From NCBI GenBank assembly GCA_002050465.1, contig MWYX01000050.1:1-51023 (forward strand): a stretch of 51,023 nt of DNA, written 5' to 3'. The first letter of the stretch is position 1, and each line of letters opens with the position of its first letter. Positions 26,974 through 35,211 of the stretch are shown one piece after another. The DNA is from Chitinophagales bacterium 65-1 (GTDB lineage: Bacteria; Bacteroidota; Bacteroidia; Chitinophagales; Chitinophagaceae). Below the pieces are notes generated by a model that made no database searches, had not been told where the DNA came from, and worked only from the letters and a program-made list of their open reading frames with translations. The position numbers and the translations under genes are program-made.

Positions 26974-28212
26974 TTATGCTACTTTTAAAATACTTAGTTT
27001 ACTAATATTGAATTTGCGCTGAGCATACTCTATGGTTAGATTAAAGCTTTTTACTTTTTGAGACGGAAGCTCATACATGGCATCGGTAAGAATACTTTCG
27101 CATATACTTCGCAAGCCGCGGGCACCTAATTTATATTCCATTGCTTTTGTAACCATAAAATCATACACCTCGTTATCAATTACAAGTTCGATGCCCTCTA
27201 TCTGAAATAACTTTACATATTGCTTGATAAGTGCATTCCGTGGCTGGGTTAATATACTGCGAAGTGTTGAAGCATCAAGCGGGTTTAAATAGGTTACAAC
27301 CGGCAACCTTCCCAATAACTCGGGTATTAAACCAAATGCTTTGAGGTCCTGTGCATTTACAAATTGCAATAAATTTTTACGCTGGTATTCCTGCTGGTCC
27401 TTATTTACATTAAACCCGATTGCATTGGTATTTATCCTGCGGCCAATTAATCTGTCAACTCCGTCGAAAGCACCGCCGCAAATAAATAAAATATTACTCG
27501 TATTTAATTTTATGAGTTTTTGTTCGGGATGTTTTCTTCCGCCTTGTGGTGGCACCAATACATCTGTACCTTCCAACAATTTAAGTAAACCCTGCTGCAC
27601 ACCCTCTCCGCTAACATCTCTGGTAATGCTTGGATTATCACTTTTGCGTGCAATTTTATCTATTTCATCAATATAAACAATTCCTTTTTCAGCAGCAGTA
27701 ACATCATAATTACATACCTGTAATAAACGGCTAAGAATACTTTCAACATCCTCACCAACATATCCTGCTTCTGTAAAAACAGTAGCATCAACAATAGCGA
27801 ATGGAACATTCAGGACCCTGGCAATTGTTTTGGCCAATAATGTTTTACCCGTACCTGTTTCACCTACCATTACAATATTGCTCTTTTCAATCTCTACATC
27901 ATTATCAACCTTTTGATTCATACGTTTGTAGTGGTTGTAAACTGCAACTGCCAAAACCTTTTTTGCATCGTCTTGACCAATTACATATTCATCAAGGAAT
28001 TTTTTTAATTCCATGGGTTTCTTTACTGAAAGTTTATAGTTAGATGGAGCTGCAGATTTATCAGGCTGATTAATCATTTCCTGACCAATAATCTCCTGTG
28101 CATGTTCAACACAATTTTCACAAATATGACCTTCCTGTCCTGCGATAAGAATTTTTACCTCGTCACGGTTTCTGCCACAAAATGAACAGTGTAAAGTTTG
28201 TTGCTTGGCCAT
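26974..28212 (-). CDS. clpX: ATP-dependent Clp protease ATP-binding subunit ClpX
   Basis: A 412-residue hexameric AAA+ unfoldase that feeds substrates to ClpP. The N-terminal zinc-binding domain has Cys9, Cys12, Cys31 and Cys34 (HCSFCGRNRDEV, HICENC). The AAA+ core has Walker A VGETGTGKTLLAKT (115-128), Walker B GIVYIDEIDKIARK, the pore loop region EAGYVGEDVES, and sensor motifs. The ClpP-docking loop is IGF (RRINTNAIGFNVN). Sensor 2 is LGARGLRSICE. It lies 90 bp downstream of the second clpP gene and has its own -7 element (TATCTTTG at 28238-28245), so it may also be transcribed separately. Confidence 0.97.
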   Translation of the reverse strand: MAKQQTLHCSFCGRNRDEVKILIAGQEGHICENCVEHAQEIIGQEMINQPDKSAAPSNYKLSVKKPMELKKFLDEYVIGQDDAKKVLAVAVYNHYKRMNQKVDNDVEIEKSNIVMVGETGTGKTLLAKTIARVLNVPFAIVDATVFTEAGYVGEDVESILSRLLQVCNYDVTAAEKGIVYIDEIDKIARKSDNPSITRDVSGEGVQQGLLKLLEGTDVLVPPQGGRKHPEQKLIKLNTSNILFICGGAFDGVDRLIGRRINTNAIGFNVNKDQQEYQRKNLLQFVNAQDLKAFGLIPELLGRLPVVTYLNPLDASTLRSILTQPRNALIKQYVKLFQIEGIELVIDNEVYDFMVTKAMEYKLGARGLRSICESILTDAMYELPSQKVKSFNLTIEYAQRKFNISKLSILKVA

Positions 28213-28237
28213 TTATTAATATTGGGTTAATAGTATA

Positions 28238-28245
28238 CAAAGATA
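28238..28245 (-). promoter_or_regulatory. -7 element for clpX
   Basis: On the minus strand TATCTTTG matches TAnnTTTG and lies 25 bp upstream of the clpX ATG. No clear TTG at 19-bp spacing. Confidence 0.4.
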
Positions 28246-28302
28246 ATTCACTGATGCGAACATCGGTGTTAAAAAGACAATATTATTGAAGTGATTGTTG
28301 CT

Positions 28303-28932
28303 TTAAAATTTTTCCATTATACCATCTACAATACCATAAGTGATACTCTCTTTTGCATCCATCCAGTAATCACGGTCAAAATTTTCCATTACTTTTTCAT
28401 AGGTTTGACCACAATTCTCCGCTAATATTCTTGCACCTAATTGTTTTGCTTTTAGAATTTGTATCGCCATAATTTCAAGGTCGGCACTGGTTCCTTGCCC
28501 CCCGCCGCTTGGCTGGTGTATCATCACCTCACCATGAGGAAAAATAAATCTTTTACCTTTAGTGCCCCCGCTTAATAAAATACTTCCCATACTGGCTGCC
28601 ATGCCCATGCATACAGTACTTACAGGAGAAGTGATCATTTTCATGGTATCATAAATTACCATACCGCTGGTAACTACACCACCCGGAGAATTAATATAAA
28701 AAGTGATCTCCTTGCCGGGATCGATAGCTTCCATATATAAAAGACGATTGGTAATATCTTTTGCGGTCTTATCATCAACTGCTCCCCATAAAAATATCTT
28801 TCTCTGTTCAATAAATTTTTTATCGAACATCATTCCCCCCATTATTTTTTCCATAGGATTTTCAGAATTTTCTTTTGGCTCTTTCTCATCTTCTTCTTCC
28901 ATCCCTATATACTGTCTGTTATAAAAATTCAT
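28303..28932 (-). CDS. clpP: ClpP protease subunit, second paralogue
   Basis: A 209-residue ClpP serine protease subunit. The triad is complete: Ser114 in [12 protein letters not shown], His139 in [11 protein letters not shown], Asp188 in [27 protein letters not shown] and YGIVDGIM are family features. Compared with the upstream paralogue it has a different N-terminus, with an acidic segment ([20 protein letters not shown]) before the axial-loop region. It starts 2 bp after the other clpP stop, so the two are translationally coupled. Two ClpP types can form mixed rings with different axial contacts; whether these do is not known. Confidence 0.95.
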   Translation of the reverse strand: MNFYNRQYIGMEEEDEKEPKENSENPMEKIMGGMMFDKKFIEQRKIFLWGAVDDKTAKDITNRLLYMEAIDPGKEITFYINSPGGVVTSGMVIYDTMKMITSPVSTVCMGMAASMGSILLSGGTKGKRFIFPHGEVMIHQPSGGGQGTSADLEIMAIQILKAKQLGARILAENCGQTYEKVMENFDRDYWMDAKESITYGIVDGIMEKF

Positions 28933-28934
28933 AA

Positions 28935-29633
28935 TTAAGGCTTTAACTTTTTGTCTTTTTTTGAATTGATCAATAAAACTTCATCCACCAAACCATAGTC
29001 TTTGGCTTCAGGAGCAGTCATCCAGTAATCACGATTGCTGTCTTTGGCTATTTTATCTACAGGTTGCCCTGTATGGTAAGAAAGCACTTCATATAATTCA
29101 TGTTTTATTTTTCTTATTTCGTTCACCGTTATTTCTACATCGCTGGCCTGCCCCATTGCTCCTGCACTTGGCTGATGCATCATTATCCTTGAATGTTTTA
29201 ATGCTGTACGTTTTCCCGGTGCGCCTGCCGCCATTAAAACAGCTGACATACTCGCTGCCATGCCCGTACAAATAGTAGCAATATCCGGACTAACAAACTG
29301 CATGGTATCATACAAACCCAAACCTGCATATACAGCGCCGCCCGGAGAATTTATGTAGAGTTGAATATCTCTTGTACGATCAGTACTTTCTAAAAATAAA
29401 AGCTGTGCTGTTATAATATTGGCAACCTCATCACTTACTGGGTATCCTAAAAATATTATCCGGTCCATCATTAACCGACTGTAAACATCCATTACCGCAA
29501 TATTCATAGGCCTTTCCTCAATAATATTGGGCGTAAGATTAGTTACATTATGCTGCACATAATCATGTAAGGTATGGCTGCTTATACCCTGATGTTTTAC
29601 AGCGAATTTTTCAAACTCTTTGCCGTGATTCAT
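28935..29633 (-). CDS. clpP: ClpP protease subunit, first paralogue
   Basis: A 232-residue ClpP subunit with a complete triad: Ser128 in [12 protein letters not shown], His153 in [13 protein letters not shown], Asp202 in [20 protein letters not shown] 40-residue N-terminal extension ([20 protein letters not shown]...) precedes the core and may contain a propeptide. [20 protein letters not shown] and [20 protein letters not shown] are typical of the family. It is downstream of tig on the same strand (150-bp gap holding repeat arrays) and directly upstream of the second clpP. The order tig-clpP-clpP-clpX groups a nascent-chain chaperone with the Clp protease. Confidence 0.96.
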   Translation of the reverse strand: MNHGKEFEKFAVKHQGISSHTLHDYVQHNVTNLTPNIIEERPMNIAVMDVYSRLMMDRIIFLGYPVSDEVANIITAQLLFLESTDRTRDIQLYINSPGGAVYAGLGLYDTMQFVSPDIATICTGMAASMSAVLMAAGAPGKRTALKHSRIMMHQPSAGAMGQASDVEITVNEIRKIKHELYEVLSYHTGQPVDKIAKDSNRDYWMTAPEAKDYGLVDEVLLINSKKDKKLKP

Positions 29634-29720
29634 ATTAAATGTTTTGTAGAAGAAATATATCGATGAAAGTTCCCAAATATTATACCCCTCTCACATAAAG
29701 AGGTAAATGAAATTACAACT

Positions 29721-29785
29721 AATGATTTAATGACTTAATGACTTATTACTCCTGACAACTGACAACTAACTACTGACAACTAATT
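29721..29785. repeat. Octamer and heptamer arrays between tig and clpP
   Basis: Three octamers (AATGATTT, AATGACTT, AATGACTT; 29721-29744) are followed by five heptamers (CCTGACA, ACTGACA, ACTAACT, ACTGACA, ACTAATT; 29751-29785). The last unit runs into the tig stop codon. Confidence 0.8.
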
Positions 29786-31145
29786 AATGATGGTGATTGT
29801 GTTGCATAGCCGTAAGTTCTTCGGCAGTAACTTCTTTTTCTTCGGGTTTTACCTGGCCTTCTGCCCATGTAAATAATTTATCTGTGATAAGCCTTCTGTA
29901 ACTGGCGTCCACCTGTTTTTCATCTTTCATCATCCTGTCAACGTAACTTTCTATCCAGCTGGTGTCACCATCCATTTTCATCTGCCCAAAGTATTGAAGA
30001 ATTTCTTTCCTCATATTTTCTCTCAATTCCTCCTCGCTTACTTCTAAATTATATTCCCTGATAAATTTATCACTTATCAATGTCCATTTTAATTGATTTG
30101 TAAAAGATGGAAATTCTGCTTCCACTTCTTCGATAGATTTTTCTTTTTCACCACTTTTTTGGAGCCATTTTTTTAAAAAATCATCAGGAAACTGAATTGG
30201 AGTATCTAAAAGAAAATGATATATCTGGTCGTGCAATTGCACACGGCTTTGTGCATCCCAATGTTTTTGAATTTCCTCTCTTAATTCATTACGAAACCCT
30301 TCTTCAGTTTTTATTTCTTTACCAGGTAACACCTCATTAAAGAATTCTTCATTTAATTCTCTTTTTTCAACAAGGGCTACTTTGGTGATAGTCATTTTAA
30401 AATACTTATCGCCTGGGGACATATCATCTTTATTCAATCCTAAATCACCGATAATCCATTCTCTTTCCTTTTCCTCAAAGGCATTATTTAATTGCAGAAT
30501 AATATTATCGTCTTTCTTTTTACCCATTAACTGCTCACGAAAAGCGGGAGTAAAATATTTAACCAATAAAGAATTATCTTTTGAAACTCCGCCCTGTACC
30601 GGACTTCCTTCCGCATCAACTTCAACAAAATTTACATTAAGCACATTGTCTTCGGCAGTAACAGTTTCCGGCTCCAGCATTTTACCATGACGGTTTTGCA
30701 GCCTTTCAATTTCTTCATTGATCATTCCATCGGTAACCTTCACTTTATTACAATTAAGTTTAGCTTTTGAAAGATCAACATCAACCTGTGGTTTTAAACC
30801 GATCTCAAATGGAAATTCATAATCAGCTGGATTATTCATATCAAGATTCCGGAGATCGCTGCTTATTGGCAAAGGCTGTGCAAAAAAATCTGGTTTTTCA
30901 GTAGCAAGATATTTTTGTATTTCTTTTTCTACTTCCTTAATTACTGCATCATAAAATACGGAAGATCCATACATTTTTTTAACCATGCCTGCAGGAACCA
31001 TTCCTTTTCTAAACCCCGGAATATTTGCCTTCTTACTGTACTCTTTAATCGATTTTTCAAAAGAAGGATAATAATCCTCTTTGCTCAGTTTAACCGTTAA
31101 TTTATCATGCAATAAACCAATGTTTTCTCTTATAACTTCTGCCAT
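29784..31145 (-). CDS. tig: Trigger factor
   Basis: A 453-residue ribosome-associated chaperone. The N-terminal ribosome-binding domain has the signature loop ANIPGFRKGMVPAGMVKKMYG. The middle region that is a PPIase (FKBP) domain in Proteobacteria is hard to recognise here (VTAEDNVLNVNFVEVDAEGS ... YFKMTITKV), as is usual in Bacteroidota. The long helical C-terminal domain (about 260-440) forms the substrate cradle. The protein ends in a natural His-rich tail, MQHNHHH. It is first in the tig-clpP-clpP-clpX series. Upstream are heptanucleotide arrays and a tRNA-Leu on the same strand. Confidence 0.95.
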   Translation of the reverse strand: MAEVIRENIGLLHDKLTVKLSKEDYYPSFEKSIKEYSKKANIPGFRKGMVPAGMVKKMYGSSVFYDAVIKEVEKEIQKYLATEKPDFFAQPLPISSDLRNLDMNNPADYEFPFEIGLKPQVDVDLSKAKLNCNKVKVTDGMINEEIERLQNRHGKMLEPETVTAEDNVLNVNFVEVDAEGSPVQGGVSKDNSLLVKYFTPAFREQLMGKKKDDNIILQLNNAFEEKEREWIIGDLGLNKDDMSPGDKYFKMTITKVALVEKRELNEEFFNEVLPGKEIKTEEGFRNELREEIQKHWDAQSRVQLHDQIYHFLLDTPIQFPDDFLKKWLQKSGEKEKSIEEVEAEFPSFTNQLKWTLISDKFIREYNLEVSEEELRENMRKEILQYFGQMKMDGDTSWIESYVDRMMKDEKQVDASYRRLITDKLFTWAEGQVKPEEKEVTAEELTAMQHNHHH

Positions 31146-31161
31146 AATTTATTACTTTTAT

Positions 31162-31229
31162 GTCATTAGTCAATCGTCATTAAGTCAATGGGGATGAAAC
31201 ATAATGACCATTGACCATGGACCTATGAC
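31162..31229. repeat. Inverted pair of heptanucleotide arrays upstream of tig
   Basis: Left half: GTCATTA, GTCAATC, GTCATTA, A, GTCAATG (31162-31190). Right half: TAATGAC, CATTGAC, CATGGAC, CTATGAC (31202-31229). The right words are reverse complements of the left ones, so the element is palindromic around an 11-base spacer. Confidence 0.8.
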
Positions 31230-31240
31230 TTTTGATGAAG

Positions 31241-31322
31241 TGCCCATGGAGGGACTCGAACCCCCACACCTTGCGGCATCAGATCCTAAGTCTGACGTGT
31301 CTACCAATTTCACCACATGGGC
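31241..31322 (-). tRNA. tRNA-Leu (anticodon TAG)
   Basis: On the minus strand the acceptor GCCCATG (5') pairs with CATGGGC (3'), with discriminator A and no encoded CCA. The D-arm region GGTGAAATTGGTAGACAC, the anticodon arm TCAGA-CTTAGGA-TCTGA (anticodon TAG, reading CUN leucine codons), the long class II variable arm GCCGCAAGGTG and the T-arm GGGGGTTCGAGTCCC(TC) are all present. Length is 82. Confidence 0.95.
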
Positions 31323-31334
31323 TTTTAAGGGCTG

Positions 31335-31342
31335 CAAAAATA
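31335..31342 (-). promoter_or_regulatory. -7 element for tRNA-Leu
   Basis: On the minus strand TATTTTTG matches TAnnTTTG, 12 bp before the mature tRNA 5' end. The -33 side is not clear. Confidence 0.4.
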
Positions 31343-31459
31343 ATGGATTTAACTGAAAGGATTATTTGTTATACAGCTTATGTTCTTAATCCTTTTGCAG
31401 AAAAATGCTGCAATTTCAAATTGGATAATTTGAATATTTGAACCGGGTTTATCAATATT

Positions 31460-31491
31460 AAAAAAGCTGCTCAAATTTTTAAGCAGCTTTT
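31460..31491 (-). terminator. Terminator after the glycine-rich DUF937-like gene
   Basis: A 9-bp stem (AAAGCTGCT / AGCAGCTTT) whose minus-strand reading ends in a run of T. It lies 20 bp downstream of the stop codon at 31511. Confidence 0.85.
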
Positions 31492-31510
31492 AATAATTTT
31501 AGAAATAAAA

Positions 31511-32104
31511 TTATTTTGCAAATCCTTTTATGAGGTCAAGCAGGTTACCGTTTTTTTGCTGTTGCTGCTGTGCCCCGCCTGCAAGCCCTTTTATAATATC
31601 CATTATCCCTCCACCACTTGCCTGCCCGCCTCCGCCAAATTGTTTTAGCAGATCGCTTATGCCTCCACCTGCTGTACTTTGAGTAGCTGCGTTTTTATTG
31701 CCTGTAATAGAACCTAATAATTTTTCAAGACTAAAACCTGAGTCGTTTGGATCATTTGTTTTGTTTATCAGGCTTCCCAGCACATCGGGTATAAGGTTAC
31801 CTGATAATTGATTTGCCTGGTTGTTATTCAGCCCGAATTTATTCATAAGCTTGCCGGCAAAGTGGCCCATCATCATAGATACGATAGGGTTGCTCAGTAA
31901 TCCTTTTTTATTACTTCCACCACTACCAAATAAATTGAGAAGGCTTTGTACTCCGCCGCCTGCTACCACATTACGGAGCCCTGATGCAACGGTGTTGGTG
32001 GCTTCTGCCACTACTTCCTCATTTTTTTCATTGGGCACATCGGGGTTATTGATAACCGTTTCATTGGCATGTCCTTTTACGAGATCAAATAATTCTTTTA
32101 GCAT
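31511..32104 (-). CDS. Glycine/glutamine-rich DUF937-like protein
   Basis: A 197-residue protein resembling the DUF937/YidB group. A helical N-terminus (MLKELFDLVKGHANETVINN) is followed by a DUF937-like core (ATNTVASGLRNVVAGGG, SNPIVSMMMGHFAGKLMNKFGLNNNQANQL, LIPDVLGSLINKTNDPN). The C-terminal part is low-complexity, with three repeats of a hydrophobic helix after a Gly/Gln run (GGGISDLLKQFGGGG, GGGIMDIIKGLAGG, NGNLLDLIKGFAK). No signal peptide is obvious. Function is unknown. It has a good terminator and appears to be a single-gene unit. Confidence 0.75.
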   Translation of the reverse strand: MLKELFDLVKGHANETVINNPDVPNEKNEEVVAEATNTVASGLRNVVAGGGVQSLLNLFGSGGSNKKGLLSNPIVSMMMGHFAGKLMNKFGLNNNQANQLSGNLIPDVLGSLINKTNDPNDSGFSLEKLLGSITGNKNAATQSTAGGGISDLLKQFGGGGQASGGGIMDIIKGLAGGAQQQQQKNGNLLDLIKGFAK

Positions 32105-32205
32105 AATATATTTTTAAATGAAAAATAGGAAAATAAATATAGGGAATGTTTATGACTATAGATAACTTTCGGTTAATAAATAATGACGATGCACCGGAAG
32201 TGAGA

Positions 32206-32655
32206 TCAGTTAATTGAAATAATTGTAGCCTGTCTTGCTGTTAATTTCCACGTACCCTTTTCTTTCATCCATATGTTGGTAAACCTTCTGGTAATTGTTT
32301 TTTCGGCATTTTGTGTTGATCCCTGAGGTACTAAGATCTCTTTTCCCATCACTACTGCAGTATTTTTAAAAAAAGATACTTTTTCAATATGTCTTTCAAA
32401 AGATGCGTAATTGATCTTTCCTGCTCTGATTCTATCAATAACTTGCCTGAAGCCAACTATAGTGTTTTCAGGATTTTGGATAACAATTTTATGAGACATT
32501 AATTGGTAAAGGCTGGCAGTATCTCCCCTTAAAATTGCTTCACGTTCTGCATTTTCAAGACCTCTAATTATTGTTTCAAATGAATGTTGCGCAAAAGAAA
32601 AATTGCTCGTCAGAAGAAAAAAACTGATTAAGAGAGTTAGCCTGATCTTTTTCAT
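32206..32655 (-). CDS. Exported NTF2-fold (DUF4440/SnoaL-like) protein
   Basis: A 149-residue protein with a cleavable signal peptide (MKKIRLTLLISFFLLTSNFSFA, about 22 residues) and one NTF2-like domain. Family pattern: an initial helix with NAEREAILRGDTASLYQLMS, HKIVIQNPENTIVGFRQVIDRI, KVSFFKNTAVVMGKEIL, then TRRFTNIWMKEKGTWKLTARQATII. The periplasmic cone-shaped fold is used for small-ligand binding or simple catalysis, but nothing identifies the ligand here. It follows the M20 peptidase on the same strand by 46 bp and may share its transcript. Confidence 0.85.
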   Translation of the reverse strand: MKKIRLTLLISFFLLTSNFSFAQHSFETIIRGLENAEREAILRGDTASLYQLMSHKIVIQNPENTIVGFRQVIDRIRAGKINYASFERHIEKVSFFKNTAVVMGKEILVPQGSTQNAEKTITRRFTNIWMKEKGTWKLTARQATIISIN

Positions 32656-32701
32656 TTAAAGATTTAATTGTATTGCTGATAGTATGTCTATAGATCAAAC
32701 T

Positions 32702-34069
32702 TCACTTCATCTCTGCAAAATATTTATGGAAATAAGGTATCGTTTCTATACCCTTATAAAAATTAGCAAGATCAAATTTTTCGTTGGGGCTATGCAGGTT
32801 ATCACTATCCAAACCAAAGCCAAGAAAAACTACTTTAATACCTAATTCTTTTTCAAATAAAGCGCAGATGGGTATGCTACCGCCGCCACGAACAGGTATT
32901 GGTTTTTTACCAAAAGTTGTTTCCATTGCTTTTGCAGCTGCCTGGTAAGCTTTGCTGTCAATCGGTGTCATATAAGGTTCGCCACCATGATGTTCAAATG
33001 CATTTACGGTAACACCGACAGGAGCAATGCTTCTAAAATAGTTCAATAAAATCTCTGTTATTTTTTTTGATGATTGGTTGGGAATCAGCCTTGCAGAAAT
33101 TTTTGCAGTTGCCTTGGAGGGCAAAACCGTTTTTGCGCCTTCTCCCTGGTACCCACCCCAAATTCCATTTAATTCAATCGTAGGACGAATACCTGTTCTT
33201 TCATTGGTTGTAAATCCTTTCTCTCCCCATAATTCTTTTACGCCGAGATCTTTTTTATATTCCTCTTCATCATAAGGTGCGGCAGACATTAGCTTTCTTT
33301 CTTCATCAGTTGCTATGGCAACATCATCATAAAAACCGGGTATAGTTACATGATTATTCTCATCATGACAGGCTGCTATCATCTTTGCTAAAATAGTAAT
33401 GGGATTCGCAACTGCGCCGCCGTAAACCCCACTATGCAAATCCCGGTTAGGCCCGGTAACTTCTACTTCAATATAACTCAGGCCCCGTACACCGATGTCT
33501 ATGCTGGGGTTTTCCAGGCTTATCATTGCTGTATCACTAATCAATATTACATCAGCTTTAAGCAGATCTTTATTATTGGCAACAAATTTTCCAAGATTGG
33601 GTGAGCCTACTTCTTCTTCACCCTCAATAATAAATTTTACATTGGTTTGCATAGTGTTGGTCTGCATCATTGTTTCAAATGCTTTTATGTGCATATAAAA
33701 CTGTCCTTTATCATCACAGGAACCTCTTGCAAAAATTTTTCCATCTTTTATTACAGGCTCAAAAGGCCCGCTGTGCCAAAGTTCCAACGGTTCCGGAGGC
33801 TGTACATCATAATGCCCATATACCAATACAGTTGGCTTAGAAGAATCAATCATTTTCTCACCAACAACAACCGGATGTCCATCAGTTGAATAAAGCTCAA
33901 CCTTATCAGCGCCTGCATCAAGCAATCGTTGTTTAACTGCTTCGGCGCATTTTATAAGATCTTGTTTATTTTCAGTTTTAGCACTTATCGAAGGAATACG
34001 CAGCAGTTCTAATAATTCTTCTAAAAATCTATCTTTATTTTTTTCCTGGTAATCTTTCCATGTTTGCAT
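32702..34069 (-). CDS. M20 family dipeptidase
   Basis: A 455-residue cytoplasmic metallopeptidase of family M20, close to dipeptidases annotated as peptidase M20 or beta-Ala-His dipeptidase-like. The metal site residues are visible: His86 and Asp88 in VYGHYDVQPPEP, the bridging Asp in GSCDDKGQFY (119/120), the catalytic Glu pair in IEGEEEVGSP (about 151-152), LISDTAMIS, and the C-terminal His in DNLHSPNEKF. The dimerisation (lid) domain spans about 200-370 with RGLSYIEVEVTGPNRDLHSG. No signal peptide is seen, so it probably handles imported or recycled dipeptides. Confidence 0.93.
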   Translation of the reverse strand: MQTWKDYQEKNKDRFLEELLELLRIPSISAKTENKQDLIKCAEAVKQRLLDAGADKVELYSTDGHPVVVGEKMIDSSKPTVLVYGHYDVQPPEPLELWHSGPFEPVIKDGKIFARGSCDDKGQFYMHIKAFETMMQTNTMQTNVKFIIEGEEEVGSPNLGKFVANNKDLLKADVILISDTAMISLENPSIDIGVRGLSYIEVEVTGPNRDLHSGVYGGAVANPITILAKMIAACHDENNHVTIPGFYDDVAIATDEERKLMSAAPYDEEEYKKDLGVKELWGEKGFTTNERTGIRPTIELNGIWGGYQGEGAKTVLPSKATAKISARLIPNQSSKKITEILLNYFRSIAPVGVTVNAFEHHGGEPYMTPIDSKAYQAAAKAMETTFGKKPIPVRGGGSIPICALFEKELGIKVVFLGFGLDSDNLHSPNEKFDLANFYKGIETIPYFHKYFAEMK

Positions 34070-34414
34070 AGCAAAAAAAAATTTTAAAAGTAAGAAGCGA
34101 ATATAGTTTAAGAAACTAAAATATGCAGCCCATTAACTTCAATATTGAACATTAACAGTAAAGATTAAAATATTTTTGGATATAATTATTTTGTTATTAA
34201 ATTTGCCTCAGATTGCTTTTCAACTTGTCTGGCAACAGGCAGGTACATCAGCCTTTGTTTTAGTTGTATCGTTTATAAAGATGCCTCTGATCAAAGGCTG
34301 AGTCTATTTTGTCTGAACTGTGATTATGGGGAGTTATGGGAAGATTGGGATAAAGAATATCTGCATTTTTTTATCCCATTAATCCACTAATCCCATAAAT
34401 CCTGGTTCCGACAA
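34070..34414. other. 345-bp intergenic region rich in hairpins
   Basis: No gene is visible. It contains three inverted-repeat structures: ACTTGTCTG-GCAA-CAGGCAGGT (34222-34243), TCAGCCTTTG ... CAAAGGCTGA (34248-34301, 10-bp arms) and the larger palindromic element at 34309-34414. It separates the sod gene from the peptidase gene, both on the minus strand. Confidence 0.7.
34309..34414. repeat. Palindromic element TTGTCTGAAC...GTTCCGACAA abutting the sod stop
   Basis: Terminal inverted repeats TTGTCTGAAC and GTTCCGACAA enclose two inverted arrays of about 9-base period (TTATGGG words on the left, ATCCCA words on the right) around a short A/T spacer. The right arm matches the pyrD leader repeat at about 34 of 41 positions. 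The outer end is the base adjoining the stop codon of sod. Confidence 0.8.
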
Positions 34415-35182
34415 TTACACCGGTACATTAAAATAAACAGCATATCGCTGCCACACAAAATCCCAGTTCACTACATTCCACCAGTTATCAATATAATCTG
34501 CTCTTTTATTTTGATATTTTAAATAATAAGCATGTTCCCAAACATCCAGGCCGAGTAAAGGGAAGCCTTTTACATCACTTAAGTTCATCAGTGGATTATC
34601 CTGGTTGGGAGTAGAGCCAATCTGAAGCTTATTATTTTTATCAGCATACAACCATGTCCAGCCGCTACCGAAGCGATTTTTACCTGCCTCACTAAATTGA
34701 GTTTTAAAGTTGGCAAATGAAGTAAAGTTCTTTTCAATTGCTTCCATTAATTGTTTACCTGGTTTATTATCTGCCAGCTTAGGCCGCATATTTTGCCAAA
34801 ACATTTCATGGTTATAATGTCCTCCACCATTGTTTCGCACCTTTGCAGAATACTTTGAAATATTTGCAAGAATATCCTCTACTGATCTTGCGGCGTCAAT
34901 TCCCTCTGCCTGTACGGCTTCTTTTAAATTTTTTGAATAGGTTGCCGCATGCTTTGAATAATGGATCTCCATAGTTGCTGCATCAATTACATTTTCCAAT
35001 GCATCATATTTATAGGGCAATGGTTTTTGATCAAATCCTGTTTTAAAGGGAGATGCAATAATTGTTTTTGCAGTTGAACAGGATTGTAATAAAGAACCTA
35101 CGGCACTGCTGCCAATACTTACAGCTACTGTTCCCTTTACCGAATTCTTTAAAAAATTGCGTCTATCAGTTTTTTGTGACAT
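34415..35182 (-). CDS. sodA: Exported Mn-type superoxide dismutase
   Basis: A 255-residue Fe/Mn superoxide dismutase that converts superoxide to oxygen and hydrogen peroxide. Metal ligands are His74 (MEIHYSKHAATY), His125 (GGHYNHEMFW), Asp213 and His217 (LDVWEHAYYLKYQ). The Gly-Gly before HYNHEMFW and the Gln in TPNQDNPLM (Gln194) are the manganese-type arrangement. Unlike cytoplasmic enzymes it has a 50-residue N-terminal addition with a twin-arginine motif (DRRNFLKNS), a hydrophobic stretch and a possible lipobox (LLQSC, Cys35). Export by Tat, perhaps as a lipoprotein, would place it in the periplasm. The stop codon adjoins a palindromic repeat. Confidence 0.94.
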   Translation of the reverse strand: MSQKTDRRNFLKNSVKGTVAVSIGSSAVGSLLQSCSTAKTIIASPFKTGFDQKPLPYKYDALENVIDAATMEIHYSKHAATYSKNLKEAVQAEGIDAARSVEDILANISKYSAKVRNNGGGHYNHEMFWQNMRPKLADNKPGKQLMEAIEKNFTSFANFKTQFSEAGKNRFGSGWTWLYADKNNKLQIGSTPNQDNPLMNLSDVKGFPLLGLDVWEHAYYLKYQNKRADYIDNWWNVVNWDFVWQRYAVYFNVPV

Positions 35183-35211
35183 AAAAAATAGTTTATTTAA
35201 GATAATGATTT

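Noticed and set aside
31232-31441. Plus-strand reading frame of 69 codons
   Set aside because: It runs antisense across the tRNA-Leu gene and has no domain or ribosome-binding site.
33640-33672. Tandem repeat in the M20 peptidase gene (QTNTMQTN)
   Set aside because: Only two imperfect copies of about 15 bases occur; this is too weak to group with the heptamer arrays.
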